Source: Fusicatenibacter saccharivorans (GTDB lineage: Bacteria; Bacillota; Clostridia; Lachnospirales; Lachnospiraceae). From it: a stretch of DNA of 64,000 nt. Positions 32,840 to 41,173 of this stretch are shown here, piece by piece. A program made the translations under genes and the position numbers. A model generated the notes under the pieces. It saw only the letters and a program-made list of their open reading frames with translations. It searched no databases and was not told the origin of the DNA. The stretch covers positions 62,001 to 126,000 of the forward strand of contig NZ_JAQEGR010000013.1 in assembly GCF_027667425.1 (NCBI RefSeq), written 5' to 3'. The stretch's first letter is position 1. Each line of letters begins with the position of its first letter.

Positions 32840-35800
32840 TATCTGTTTCCTTTTCTGCCAAATCTCTTATATCCGGCAAAGATAAGACCAGCAGCAGAAA
32901 TTCCCATCATGACGAACAATGCGACAAATGGCGTGTTGTCACCTGTTTTTGGTGAATCACTTGTCTTTGTTGGTGTACTAGGTTCTTCTGGTGTCGTAGG
33001 GGATTCTGGTTTTTCTTTGACAGTTACCGTCTGCCCCTCGTCCTTGATGTCCTTATGTTCAGCTACTTTGATAGGATTGTCTGGATTGGTTACGTCATAT
33101 AATTCTTCAAAGGTCACAAGCTCTTTGCCGCCAAGCTCCGAAGCATTGAATGTAAACTCAATCTGAACCTCCATTTTAGAATCCTCGGCAGTAAAGGTAA
33201 GGTCATTTTCTACACGTTTACCACCCACGATAAGTTCTGCATTTTCAGACTTCACCATCTGCCAGCCTTTAAGGGTGTATTTCACGCCTTTTTCAAGTCC
33301 ATCTAAAGTCACAGTATCAACGATAGTTACGTCCTTGCCAGCTTCGATTGTCTTTTTACCTGTTGCCTTGTCGGTAGCGGTTGTGTGCATAGTGATGATA
33401 CGTTCCGTAATCGTCACCGTTTGCCCCTCGTCCTCAATATCTTTATGTTCCGCTACCTTTGTAGGCTCGTCTGGATTGGATAAATCGTATAATTCTTCAA
33501 AGGTCACAAGGTCTTTCCCTGCAAGAGAAGAAGCATTGAATGTAAAGGCAATCTCGACTTCCATACTGGAATCTTCCGCAGTAAAGGTATAGCCACTTTC
33601 TACAGGCTGCCCGTCAATCAAAAGCTGTGCATTTTCAGACTTCACCATCTGCCAGCCTTTCAACTGATATTTCGTGCCTTTTGTCAGACCATCTAAAGTC
33701 ACAGTATCAACGATAGTCACGCTCTTTCCAGCAACGATTGATTTTTCACCTGTCACCTTATCTGTGGCAGTCGTATGGATAGAGATTTCTGGCTCATAAT
33801 CATCTGTCAAAGTACCCAAGTCAATAACTACATTATTTCTTGATACCACCACATCAAACGCCGGAATCAGTGTCATTCCCTTGTTGGAAACGCAGCGTAA
33901 TTCTTCGATTGTGTAAGTATCATAGAGCAATGCACCTTTGCTGTCGTCTGGTGTGGAAGTACCGAACCAGATACCGTCCTCACTGGTCTTTCCAGCATTG
34001 GTATTCTGTTTATGAGATACCCAGTCAGAGGAAGTGGAAAACTGACCGTTTTTATCTGTCACAATGATATGGCTTTCACCAGTCGTCTTGCTTGTGATCC
34101 TAAAGGGAACATTCGCAAGTCGCTTGTGAGTACCATCACCAATTTTCACACCCTCCAAATCACCACGTTTAATCTGATTGTAGATGGAATGTGTTTCATC
34201 TGTTAAATCCACGATTTTGCCATCTTCTGTGATTTCAAATTCAATCGGTTTTGCACCATCTGTCAAATATCCCTCTGGTGCGTTGCTTTCCTCAATACGG
34301 TATTTTCCGTATGGTAATGTATCAGTGGCAGTTGCAGCGATACCGTCAACACCTGTATGGATTGTCTTGACGACTTCATTTTTGCTGTATAGCTTGCCAT
34401 CTACCAAGACAGCGTTATCATTTAAGGAAATGATTTCAAAGGCAGTATCTTTCAAAGTCGCACCGCCTTGTGCCTTTGTATCTTTGGTTTCAAGGTCACG
34501 TTTCTGGATTTTGACACCGCCACGGATAACCTTGTCTGATACGGAATACTGGTTGCTGCCGCTTAATGCTGCAAGCTCCCCATCTTCTGTAATCTGTGAC
34601 ACATAGACACCTTTTATCTGTTCAAAACTTCCTGCAGCCTGCATATAAGCACCCTCCAATAAGTAACCGTTTGGAGCTGCCTTTTCTTCTACAGTGATAG
34701 TACCAAGCGGCAAGCAGATAGTACCATTCTGTGTATAGAAACTGTCACCAGACACCTTGTAGGAATCCGCTAATCTTGTGATGTAATGGACTTCATTCTT
34801 GCTGTCTTTTTCAGCGATTGTCTTTGTCGTCCATGTGCGTGTTGGTTCTGATGGAAGATTGTCTTTTGTGTAATATCCGTCATAATACTTCCAGACAAAC
34901 TCTGCACCCTCCAAAGAAGCGTTACCCTGTGGCGTAGCTTTGGAAGTTTCCATATCAATCTTGAAAAGCTCAACCAAAGTGTCTGTGACTTTTGGTGTGT
35001 CGCTGACTTTCAATGTAGAAGTTTCACCAGCTTTGACCGTCATAGTATAGACGTTCTTATCTAACTGGAATCCTTTTGGGGCTTTCGTTTCTTTCACATA
35101 GTATGTTGCAGCTCTTAATTCCACAGTGTCAGTATTTCCACTGGCATTTGTCGTAAGTGTGACAACAGATTTCGTGCAGCCTTTATCAGAATAGACACCA
35201 TAAGTCGCACCAGAGAGGGAATAGCAGTTATTCCCGTTCGTAACTGTGGTATTACTGGAAGATTTCTGAATCTTGCCATTCCCGACAGCCAACTTTGCAT
35301 AGAACTGTCCTAAATCCTGCCCCTCACCAGTGTAGATATAACCGTAACAGTCATAGCGTCCTTTATTTGCTGCTACAAAGGCTTTCGCTCCGGCGAATAC
35401 TTCATCTTGCACGGATTTTGAGATTTCATCATAGGAAGCTCGTACATTGTCACAGCTCCACCCAAGATGGACGCTCAATCTCTGCCAGACTACTAACTGT
35501 CTTAAAAGATAGGCGTGCTGGCTGTTCAATCCTGTATGACTTTTCGTATACTGTTTGACGTATTCAAGAGATAAAGCAACGTCAGCTATCTGGTCGACAG
35601 TCATGCGTGTACTTGCGTCAGCTCTAGTCTTATATCCATTCTTAAAGCCTGTGTTGATGTCGATACAGTAAGCGTCCTCGCCCTCGACGGTCATATGCCC
35701 CTCGTTGAATGTAGAGCCGATAGAACCGTCATTCATTACTTTCTCAACAATTCCGACACGTTCCTCTGATGCTGTCCAGTATTGCGTTTCCGCAGCATGA

Positions 35801-35880
35801 ACAGCAGTTGTAGGTAGTGCGGTAAAGACGGTTGCAAGGGTGAGAACACCTGTAAACAATCGTTTCAGTATCTTATTCAT
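32839..35880 (-). CDS. Sortase-anchored adhesin with thioester, SpaA-like and VaFE domains
   Basis: The 1013-residue surface protein has a signal peptide (MNKILKRLFTGVLTLATVFT, cleavage near AVHAA). A thioester-type domain follows, with DAYCIDINTG (Cys72) and LLRQLVVW (Gln128) as likely bond partners. Three SpaA-like collagen-binding-type beta domains each end in a YYVKETKAPKGF- or YRIEESNAPEGY-like motif. Two tandem VaFE repeats (HTTATDKVTGEKS and HTTATDKATGKKT) come next, then a Pro/Thr linker and the wall-sorting signal SPKTGD plus helix and basic tail (GRKGNR). The sorting motif has Ser instead of Leu. The ATG at 35880 follows AAAGGAG. No sortase gene is in the window. Its position in the element suggests a role in contact between mating cells. 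Confidence 0.9.
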   Translation of the reverse strand: MNKILKRLFTGVLTLATVFTALPTTAVHAAETQYWTASEERVGIVEKVMNDGSIGSTFNEGHMTVEGEDAYCIDINTGFKNGYKTRADASTRMTVDQIADVALSLEYVKQYTKSHTGLNSQHAYLLRQLVVWQRLSVHLGWSCDNVRASYDEISKSVQDEVFAGAKAFVAANKGRYDCYGYIYTGEGQDLGQFYAKLAVGNGKIQKSSSNTTVTNGNNCYSLSGATYGVYSDKGCTKSVVTLTTNASGNTDTVELRAATYYVKETKAPKGFQLDKNVYTMTVKAGETSTLKVSDTPKVTDTLVELFKIDMETSKATPQGNASLEGAEFVWKYYDGYYTKDNLPSEPTRTWTTKTIAEKDSKNEVHYITRLADSYKVSGDSFYTQNGTICLPLGTITVEEKAAPNGYLLEGAYMQAAGSFEQIKGVYVSQITEDGELAALSGSNQYSVSDKVIRGGVKIQKRDLETKDTKAQGGATLKDTAFEIISLNDNAVLVDGKLYSKNEVVKTIHTGVDGIAATATDTLPYGKYRIEESNAPEGYLTDGAKPIEFEITEDGKIVDLTDETHSIYNQIKRGDLEGVKIGDGTHKRLANVPFRITSKTTGESHIIVTDKNGQFSTSSDWVSHKQNTNAGKTSEDGIWFGTSTPDDSKGALLYDTYTIEELRCVSNKGMTLIPAFDVVVSRNNVVIDLGTLTDDYEPEISIHTTATDKVTGEKSIVAGKSVTIVDTVTLDGLTKGTKYQLKGWQMVKSENAQLLIDGQPVESGYTFTAEDSSMEVEIAFTFNASSLAGKDLVTFEELYDLSNPDEPTKVAEHKDIEDEGQTVTITERIITMHTTATDKATGKKTIEAGKDVTIVDTVTLDGLEKGVKYTLKGWQMVKSENAELIVGGKRVENDLTFTAEDSKMEVQIEFTFNASELGGKELVTFEELYDVTNPDNPIKVAEHKDIKDEGQTVTVKEKPESPTTPEEPSTPTKTSDSPKTGDNTPFVALFVMMGISAAGLIFAGYKRFGRKGNR

Positions 35881-35907
35881 ATTTTTTGATTCTCCTTTCA
35901 TTTGGGT

Positions 35908-35939
35908 AAAAAAATAGACGCTCATTTCTGAACGTCTAT
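35908..35939 (-). terminator. Terminator-like hairpin ahead of the adhesin gene
   Basis: On the minus strand ATAGACG and CGTCTAT enclose a 12-base loop and are followed by a run of Ts. It lies between the ICE edge and the adhesin gene. It could dampen transcripts crossing from the recombinase side in the circular form. Confidence 0.7.
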
Positions 35940-36027
35940 GAACTGAAAGGCTTGTCCTCTCACACATATTTAATTTTGATAGGAGCAACAGTTACCTTTC
36001 TTTAAGTAATTTCGTTATCAGTCTTAC

Positions 36028-36044
36028 TTGCGCAACTGTGTTCC
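36028..36044. other. ICE attachment junction at the adhesin end
   Basis: TTCC at 36041-36044 (GGAA on the amidase strand) is shared with 11959-11962, and TTGCGCAA at 36028-36035 repeats the palindrome found at the opposite end. The amidase reading frame is intact up to this point and then runs into element sequence. Confidence 0.7.
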
Positions 36045-36080
36045 TCCATGTCCGGCATCGATTACGATAGTATAGGGCAT
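36042..36080 (-). pseudogene. N-acetylmuramoyl-L-alanine amidase, 5' part
   Basis: The first 13 codons of the split amidase, MPYTIVIDAGHGG, start at 36080 behind CAGGAGCTTTG. The frame then continues four codons into the ICE (TQLRK) and stops at 36024. The histidine of DAGHGG is the first zinc ligand of Amidase_3 enzymes. Its other part begins at 11962 with GSDPGAVYEG. Confidence 0.92.
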
Positions 36081-36270
36081 AAGATCAAAGCTCCTGAAAA
36101 TACGGTTCTACTTACGATATGAAGAAAGGACGAAAAAGGTTATACTTTTTTTAGTTTTATTTCATTGTATCGTATACGGGCGGTGTGTTAGAATAGGAGA
36201 TAACATTAGGAAAGTGTGTCAAAAAATCTGCGGAGGATACAAAAGACACACAGATGAGAGTGAGGATTTC

Positions 36271-36927
36271 ATGAGAATTACAATATTCAGTCTGGGGGGA
36301 CTGCTTGGGCAGTATGTGACCAACACGGCGCTTCTTCACGGCGCACAGGTGACCGCCTACGTGCCGGATGCAAAAGCGATCTGGCCGAGAAAAAATCTGA
36401 CCGTGATTGAGGGAAGCCTTCAGAACCGGGAACGCGTGCTGGAGGCACTGCTGGAAGCGGATGCAGTCATCAGCGTGCTGACTCCGATGCGTGTGAAACA
36501 TGTAAAAGAAGAGGAGACACCGCTGGCTGACGGAAACGCGATGATTCTCTCAGCCATGAAGCAGCTTGGAAAAACGAGGTTTGTGACGGTAGGACATGTC
36601 TGCATTCATGCGTTTGGAGACTGCGAGGACAAATACCAGAGAATGAGTACGAAATTCATGCAGATTTTCTGGCCAGGTGTCTATAAAGATATGCAGAAGA
36701 TGGGACAGGTTCTGGCACGGAGCGATCTGAACTGGACACTGGTGCGGACGTGTCCGGGAAGAGACGGGAAAGTGAAAAAGGTAGGGCAGAACTGCAGTAT
36801 TTCGCTGGACGGCAGCCAGTTCCGGCCTGGATACTCGAGAGAGGCCCTGGCGGAATTTCTGTACGAGGCGGCCGCCGATCAGCAGATGTACAGCAGAAAA
36901 ATGCCCATTTTTTACAGAGAGGGGTAA
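36271..36927 (+). CDS. NAD(P)-binding oxidoreductase-like protein (atypical SDR/NmrA type)
   Basis: The 218-residue protein has a Rossmann fold like NmrA/BVR-B proteins. MRITIFSLGGLLGQYVTNTALLHGAQVTAYVPDA is the dinucleotide-binding start, although the usual GxTGxxG is changed to SLGGLLGQ. Later parts are GSLQNRERVLEALLEADAVISVL and LNWTLVRTCPGRDG. There is no catalytic tyrosine motif, so it may be a redox sensor or a reductase with unknown substrate. The start ATG at 36271 follows GTGAGG. It overlaps no gene and is followed by a PAP2 phosphatase after two bases, so both share an operon. Confidence 0.75.
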   Translation: MRITIFSLGGLLGQYVTNTALLHGAQVTAYVPDAKAIWPRKNLTVIEGSLQNRERVLEALLEADAVISVLTPMRVKHVKEEETPLADGNAMILSAMKQLGKTRFVTVGHVCIHAFGDCEDKYQRMSTKFMQIFWPGVYKDMQKMGQVLARSDLNWTLVRTCPGRDGKVKKVGQNCSISLDGSQFRPGYSREALAEFLYEAAADQQMYSRKMPIFYREG

Positions 36928-36929
36928 GA

Positions 36930-37451
36930 ATGGATTTTTCAATTTTATATGCACTGCAGCATCTTCACAATGCAGTGCTCGATCGGGTGATGGTGGGAAT
37001 TACTTCACTTGGAAATGCGGGATGGATCTGGATTGCGCTGACTGCCGTTTTCTTAATCCTTCCGAAATACCGGAAATGCGGTGTAAGAATGGCGATCGCG
37101 CTGATTTTAGATTTGATTTTATGTAATCTGGTGTTAAAGCCGCTGGCAGCGCGCCCGCGTCCGTGCTGGATTGACGAGCAGGTAAAGCTGCTGGTTGCCG
37201 CTCCGAAGGACTATTCCTTCCCATCGGGCCATTCGGCAGCCTCGTTTGCGGCGGCAGTCTCTATTTTTGTGATGCACAAAAAAGAAGGAGCTGCCGCACT
37301 GATTCTGGCCTGCCTGATTGCATTTTCCAGACTGTATCTGTTTGTGCATTTCCCGACCGATGTCCTGGCGGGAATTGCGGTTGGTTTTATCTGTGCTTTT
37401 CTGGCTGCGAAGATCCAGAACGGTTTTCTTCTTCATTCTCGAGGTCGATAA
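36930..37451 (+). CDS. PAP2-family phosphatase (undecaprenyl-diphosphatase-like)
   Basis: The 173-residue membrane enzyme has the phosphatase triad LKPLAARPRP (motif 1), FPSGHSAASF (motif 2, catalytic histidine) and SRLYLFVHFPTDVLAG (motif 3). Five membrane helices frame them. It would remove phosphate from undecaprenyl diphosphate or phosphatidic acid at the membrane. GAGAGGGGTAAG precedes the ATG. The last 65 bases overlap the end of the convergent PucR gene. Confidence 0.88.
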   Translation: MDFSILYALQHLHNAVLDRVMVGITSLGNAGWIWIALTAVFLILPKYRKCGVRMAIALILDLILCNLVLKPLAARPRPCWIDEQVKLLVAAPKDYSFPSGHSAASFAAAVSIFVMHKKEGAAALILACLIAFSRLYLFVHFPTDVLAGIAVGFICAFLAAKIQNGFLLHSRGR

Positions 37452-38949
37452 AACGGAACGAAAGCATCAGATACAGAATTTCATCCGGGCTGGAAAGATC
37501 AGATTCTAAAATTTCCTTGATCTTTTCCAGGCGGTAGAGCAGGGTACTGCGGTGGATAAAAAGCTCACGCGCCGTCTGGACGACATTGCAGTGGTTGTCC
37601 AGATAGCAGCGGAGCGTCCGCATATAGTCACTGCCGGAGCTGTCGTCGTGCTCCTGCAGAAAGAGAAGTCTCTCATGGCACAGCATGTAGCCGGGGAGCT
37701 TTTTTGTTGCCTGATCGAGGATGTAGTCAAACGAGATATCGTTGAACGGATGCATCCGCTTGTCCGGGTATTTTCGCGTGCCGAACTGCAGGGCGATTTT
37801 TGCCTGGATATACTGGCGGCGCAGATTCATGTGGCCGTTCATGCAGCGCGAAAAGCCGGCATTTAAGGAGCTGTCCTCCACAAAGTGCACCATGCGTTCC
37901 ATCAGATCGGTCATGGAAAAATCGGACAGCGTGAGGTTAAAGAACGCAACGATACCGCCGCCGTGTGGAAACGCGGAGCAGCCGGTCAGAATATTTTCCA
38001 GATAGGCGCAGACCGAGTTTGCCGTCAGGTTTTTCTGATCCATATCGGAAAGCTGCAGATAGAGGCAGCAGTAGGTGTGGCGGGAATGCCAGCCGAGCGC
38101 ATCGAGAGCCTGGCTGACCGCAATATAGTCGGCCATCCGGTCGTCGAGGGCACGGAGCAGCACGGTGTGAAGCGACTGCGCAGGCGAGGTTTTCTGCATC
38201 ACATTGTGCAGGAAGGCGTGATGGATCATTTCTGCAAGAAATTCAAGAAGAAAGCCTTCGGAATCAGAAAGATCCTTTTTTGTGTCGAGGAGCAGCAGGC
38301 GGTAGGCGCTCTGACCATGCTGCGTGATGTTGACGCAGAGGGAACCAAGTCCCGTTACGTGATCCGGAAAGCGGAACCATCCATTGAGATCGCGGACGGA
38401 CGCGTATTCGCTGCTTTCTGTCAAGGAGAGCAGAAGCGGGCGCGTTGCATCGAGGGAGCCAAACACCTTCTCGGGAAAAAAGGAAGGTTCTTCGGACGCT
38501 GCGGCGATGATGGAAAAATCCATGCCGACCACCATCAGCGGGTGGGCAAAAACAGGCAGGGAGAGATTTAAAAGATGCTGGATCGATTTTCCGTCGAGCC
38601 GTGCCTGCATCAGCTCCTTCTGCCAGGAATCGTACGTCCAGAAAAGCTCCTGCAGGAACGAAAAAACAGCGGATACGCTGCTCTTAACGGCGATCGAAAC
38701 CGGAGCCGGAAGTTCCTCCGGCAGTTCTTCGGTACAGAGAAGAAAAAGGGAGCTGCTTTCTTCCGGGAGGGAGGAAAGAGAGCCGATCTGTTCTTCTGTG
38801 CAGAGAAAGAAACGGTGCGCAGTGGCTGCGGAGCCTGTCTGGTAAAGAACAGGCAGCTCCAGTGTGCCGGAGAGCGGCAGGTTTTCCGGTGCAAGAACCG
38901 AAAAAGCGCTGCTTAGTTTATAAGCGAGAAATGCGGGGGAGAGCTTCAT
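37387..38949 (-). CDS. PucR-family transcriptional regulator
   Basis: The 520-residue protein ends in the PucR helix-turn-helix (YLDNHCNVVQTARELFIHRSTLLYRLEKIKEIL, about residues 450-485), preceded by a GGDEF-like/CdaR middle and an uncharacterised amino part. There is no membrane segment. Its target is unknown; neighbouring genes concern lipids and the envelope, but PucR proteins often respond to purine or amino-acid status. The end overlaps the PAP2 gene by 65 bases. Confidence 0.82.
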   Translation of the reverse strand: MKLSPAFLAYKLSSAFSVLAPENLPLSGTLELPVLYQTGSAATAHRFFLCTEEQIGSLSSLPEESSSLFLLCTEELPEELPAPVSIAVKSSVSAVFSFLQELFWTYDSWQKELMQARLDGKSIQHLLNLSLPVFAHPLMVVGMDFSIIAAASEEPSFFPEKVFGSLDATRPLLLSLTESSEYASVRDLNGWFRFPDHVTGLGSLCVNITQHGQSAYRLLLLDTKKDLSDSEGFLLEFLAEMIHHAFLHNVMQKTSPAQSLHTVLLRALDDRMADYIAVSQALDALGWHSRHTYCCLYLQLSDMDQKNLTANSVCAYLENILTGCSAFPHGGGIVAFFNLTLSDFSMTDLMERMVHFVEDSSLNAGFSRCMNGHMNLRRQYIQAKIALQFGTRKYPDKRMHPFNDISFDYILDQATKKLPGYMLCHERLLFLQEHDDSSGSDYMRTLRCYLDNHCNVVQTARELFIHRSTLLYRLEKIKEILESDLSSPDEILYLMLSFRFIDLENEEENRSGSSQPEKHR

Positions 38950-39136
38950 CGTATCATCCTCCCTGCGCGTGTCATATCGTAAAAATTCATAAAAACCTCC
39001 TCAGAAATGAGTGACGTTCTGCGGACGAAACCGCGGTACTTTTTATTTTAGCAGAACAAAAAGGTCTGTCAAGAAAGAAAAGACAGGGGTGCGGGAATTT
39101 TTACGGCGGCAACAAGTTAAGATTTTGTGAAGATAG

Positions 39137-39165
39137 TTGTGGTTTGCGGGGAAAACTGCTACAAT
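39137..39165 (+). promoter_or_regulatory. Promoter of the diacylglycerol kinase gene
   Basis: TTGTGG (39137-39142), a 17-base spacer and TACAAT (39160-39165) lie about 110 bases before the start codon. Confidence 0.55.
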
Positions 39166-39275
39166 ATGGCTGATTTGGTTACTGTTCACTCAGCAGTGAA
39201 ACACTTGCTGTTTCGCTGCGTAAGAACATGATTCAGGTGATTTGAAGTGGTTTTTTGCAGAAGAAAAAGGAAGGT

Positions 39276-40232
39276 ATGACTTTGATGTATCATATTATAG
39301 TAAATAAAAAATCGCGGTCGGGGCGCGGCGAGAAGCTGTGGCCGGTGATTGAGGGCGAGCTTGAGCGGCGCAGAACGGAATTTCGTGTATATCCGACAAA
39401 GTATCACGGAAGCGCACGGGAGACGGCAGCACGACTGACCGCGAAAGGGGTATGGAATCCCGATGATGTCCTTCTGACGATCGGCGGAGACGGTACGGCG
39501 AATGAGGCGGTCGATGGAATCACCAGCCTGTCGGATGTAAAGTTCGGTTATATTCCAACGGGAAGCGGCAACGATTTTGCGCGCGGTGCCGGAATTCCCT
39601 CCGATCCGCTGCAGGCGCTGGAAGCTGTGCTGAAAGGGGAGGAAAAGGAGATCAACATTGGAACGGCGCTTCTTGGCAGCCAAAAGCGGAGATTTCTCGT
39701 CAGCACCGGCATCGGTTTTGATGCAGGCATCTGCCACGAGGCGCTGGCATCAAAAATCAAGAATACGCTGAACCGGCTGCATCTGGGAAAACTTACGTAT
39801 GTGATGATTGCACTGCGGCAGCTCTTTTATCTCGAACCGTTCACGCTGGATGCAGCGCTGGAAAACGGAGAACACCGTTCGTTTGAAAATGTTCTTTTTG
39901 CAGTGGCAATGAATTTTCCGTACGAGGGCGGCGGCTTCTGCTTCTGCCCGGAGGCGGACGGGACAGATGATCTGCTCGACGTGATGGTGGTTTCCAATCT
40001 TGCCAAATGGAAAGTCAGCTATCTTCTGCCGATGGCGCTGTTTGGACGCCACACGGGATTTCCTGAGGTACATATGGAGCGGTGCAGCAGCCTTTCCTTT
40101 CAGACAGACCGCGCGGAACCGGTCCACCTGGACGGAGAATCGGGCGGACACCGCACGGAGGAAAGGATCGGACTGGAAACGGAGCGTCTCCGCCTTTTGG
40201 GCGACTGGGTGAAAGAAGGGATGGAAAGATGA
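39276..40232 (+). CDS. dagK: Diacylglycerol kinase (DagK/YegS family)
   Basis: The 318-residue protein is a DagK-family lipid kinase. The glycine-rich LLTIGGDGTANEAVDGI (about residues 70-86) and PTGSGNDFARG (about residues 99-109) bind ATP and substrate, and STGIGFDAGIC and HLDGESGG lie in the second domain. In Gram-positive bacteria it recycles diacylglycerol left by lipoteichoic-acid synthesis. It starts at the ATG at 39276 behind AAAGGAAGG; the next ATG (39285) is an alternative. The stop overlaps the start of the glycerophosphodiesterase gene, so the pair is coupled and both act on lipid turnover. Confidence 0.9.
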   Translation: MTLMYHIIVNKKSRSGRGEKLWPVIEGELERRRTEFRVYPTKYHGSARETAARLTAKGVWNPDDVLLTIGGDGTANEAVDGITSLSDVKFGYIPTGSGNDFARGAGIPSDPLQALEAVLKGEEKEINIGTALLGSQKRRFLVSTGIGFDAGICHEALASKIKNTLNRLHLGKLTYVMIALRQLFYLEPFTLDAALENGEHRSFENVLFAVAMNFPYEGGGFCFCPEADGTDDLLDVMVVSNLAKWKVSYLLPMALFGRHTGFPEVHMERCSSLSFQTDRAEPVHLDGESGGHRTEERIGLETERLRLLGDWVKEGMER

Positions 40233-41101
40233 TGTTCTGGATCATATTTTTTGCAGTGCTTGCCGTCATGGCAGCAGGTTATTTCTTTTCCATTCTGCCG
40301 GCTACATCGAGACGGCAGGAATGTCTGAAATTTGCGGAATGGAATTATGCGCACCGCGGTCTGTGGAACGCGGCGGAGGGAGTTCCGGAGAATTCTCTTC
40401 CGGCTTTTGCCCGCGCGGCGGAGCAGGGATATGCCATCGAGCTGGATATTCAGATCACAAAGGATGGCCGGATTGTGGTGTTCCACGACGACACGATGAA
40501 GCGGATGTGTGGAAACGAGGGAAAAATCAGCGATTATACGTATGAGGAACTCCAGCAGTTCCATCTGGGCGACAGCACGGAAAAGATTCCGCTGCTTCGT
40601 GAGGTACTGCAGACGGTAGACGGCCGCGTGCCGCTTTTAATCGAAATCAAGATGCCGGGACTTTCCACGGCGGTCTGTGCGGGATTTCAGAAGGAGATGG
40701 AGGGGTACACCGGTATGTTCTGCATGGAATCCTTCAACAGCCTGGCCCTCCGCTGGTGCCGCCGCCACATGCCGCAGACGCTGCGCGGCCAGCTTTCCGG
40801 CCGTTTTTCAAAGAATGATAAGGTGCATCTGATCCTGCGGATAATGGCGCGTCATCTGATGCTGAATTTTATCGGGAAACCGGATTTTATCGCCTACGAC
40901 CACCGCTATGCCGACTGCCCGGGCTTCCTGATCGACCGTATGCTGTTTCGGACACCGGCATTTGCATGGACGGTAAAAGATGAGCATGTATATAACCGGA
41001 CACGGAAAAAATTCGACGCGGCGATCTTTGAACATTTCCATCCCAAGGACGGTTTTCAGAAACCGATGAATTGTTTCTTAAAAAATAATAAAGCTTATTG
41101 A
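40229..41101 (+). CDS. Membrane-anchored glycerophosphodiester phosphodiesterase
   Basis: The 290-residue GDPD enzyme cuts glycerophosphodiesters to glycerol 3-phosphate and an alcohol. After one membrane helix (MFWIIFFAVLAVMAAGYFF) the catalytic part has NYAHRGLWN (general acid/base), PENSLPAFARAAEQGYAIELDIQITKDG with the metal-binding ELD, VVFHDDTMKRM, and a late AFAWTVKDEHV. The start ATG overlaps the dagK stop (ATGA). A promoter for the next gene overlaps the end. Confidence 0.9.
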   Translation: MMFWIIFFAVLAVMAAGYFFSILPATSRRQECLKFAEWNYAHRGLWNAAEGVPENSLPAFARAAEQGYAIELDIQITKDGRIVVFHDDTMKRMCGNEGKISDYTYEELQQFHLGDSTEKIPLLREVLQTVDGRVPLLIEIKMPGLSTAVCAGFQKEMEGYTGMFCMESFNSLALRWCRRHMPQTLRGQLSGRFSKNDKVHLILRIMARHLMLNFIGKPDFIAYDHRYADCPGFLIDRMLFRTPAFAWTVKDEHVYNRTRKKFDAAIFEHFHPKDGFQKPMNCFLKNNKAY

Positions 41102-41125
41102 CTTCGGTTTTCGGTGTGCTATAAT
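41098..41125 (+). promoter_or_regulatory. Promoter of the PAP2-like membrane protein gene
   Basis: TTGACT (41098-41103), a 16-base spacer and TATAAT (41120-41125) overlap the end of the glycerophosphodiesterase gene. Confidence 0.75.
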
Positions 41126-41173
41126 TTCAGCAGGTTGAAGAGAAAAACCTCGTCAGAAAAGTGGAGGGAAACT

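Larger units (their letters stand above)
11961..36042. mobile_element. Tn916-family ICE with large serine recombinase (about 24 kb)
   Basis: The element lies between the two halves of an amidase gene. Its content follows the Tn916 order (orf23, 22, 21, 20, 19, ardA, 17, 16, 15, 14, 13, then reversed orf9, and orf7, orf8), but it ends in TnpW and a TndX-like serine recombinase as in Tn5397/Tn4451. Accessory genes are an adhesin, a C5 methyltransferase, a SieB-like protein, a duplicated ardA and a GntR-ABC cassette. All transfer functions look intact. Nearly all genes read leftward; only the XRE regulator reads rightward. The ends are set from the amidase reconstruction, with the crossover somewhere in GGAA, so each end is uncertain by a few bases. 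Confidence 0.93.
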
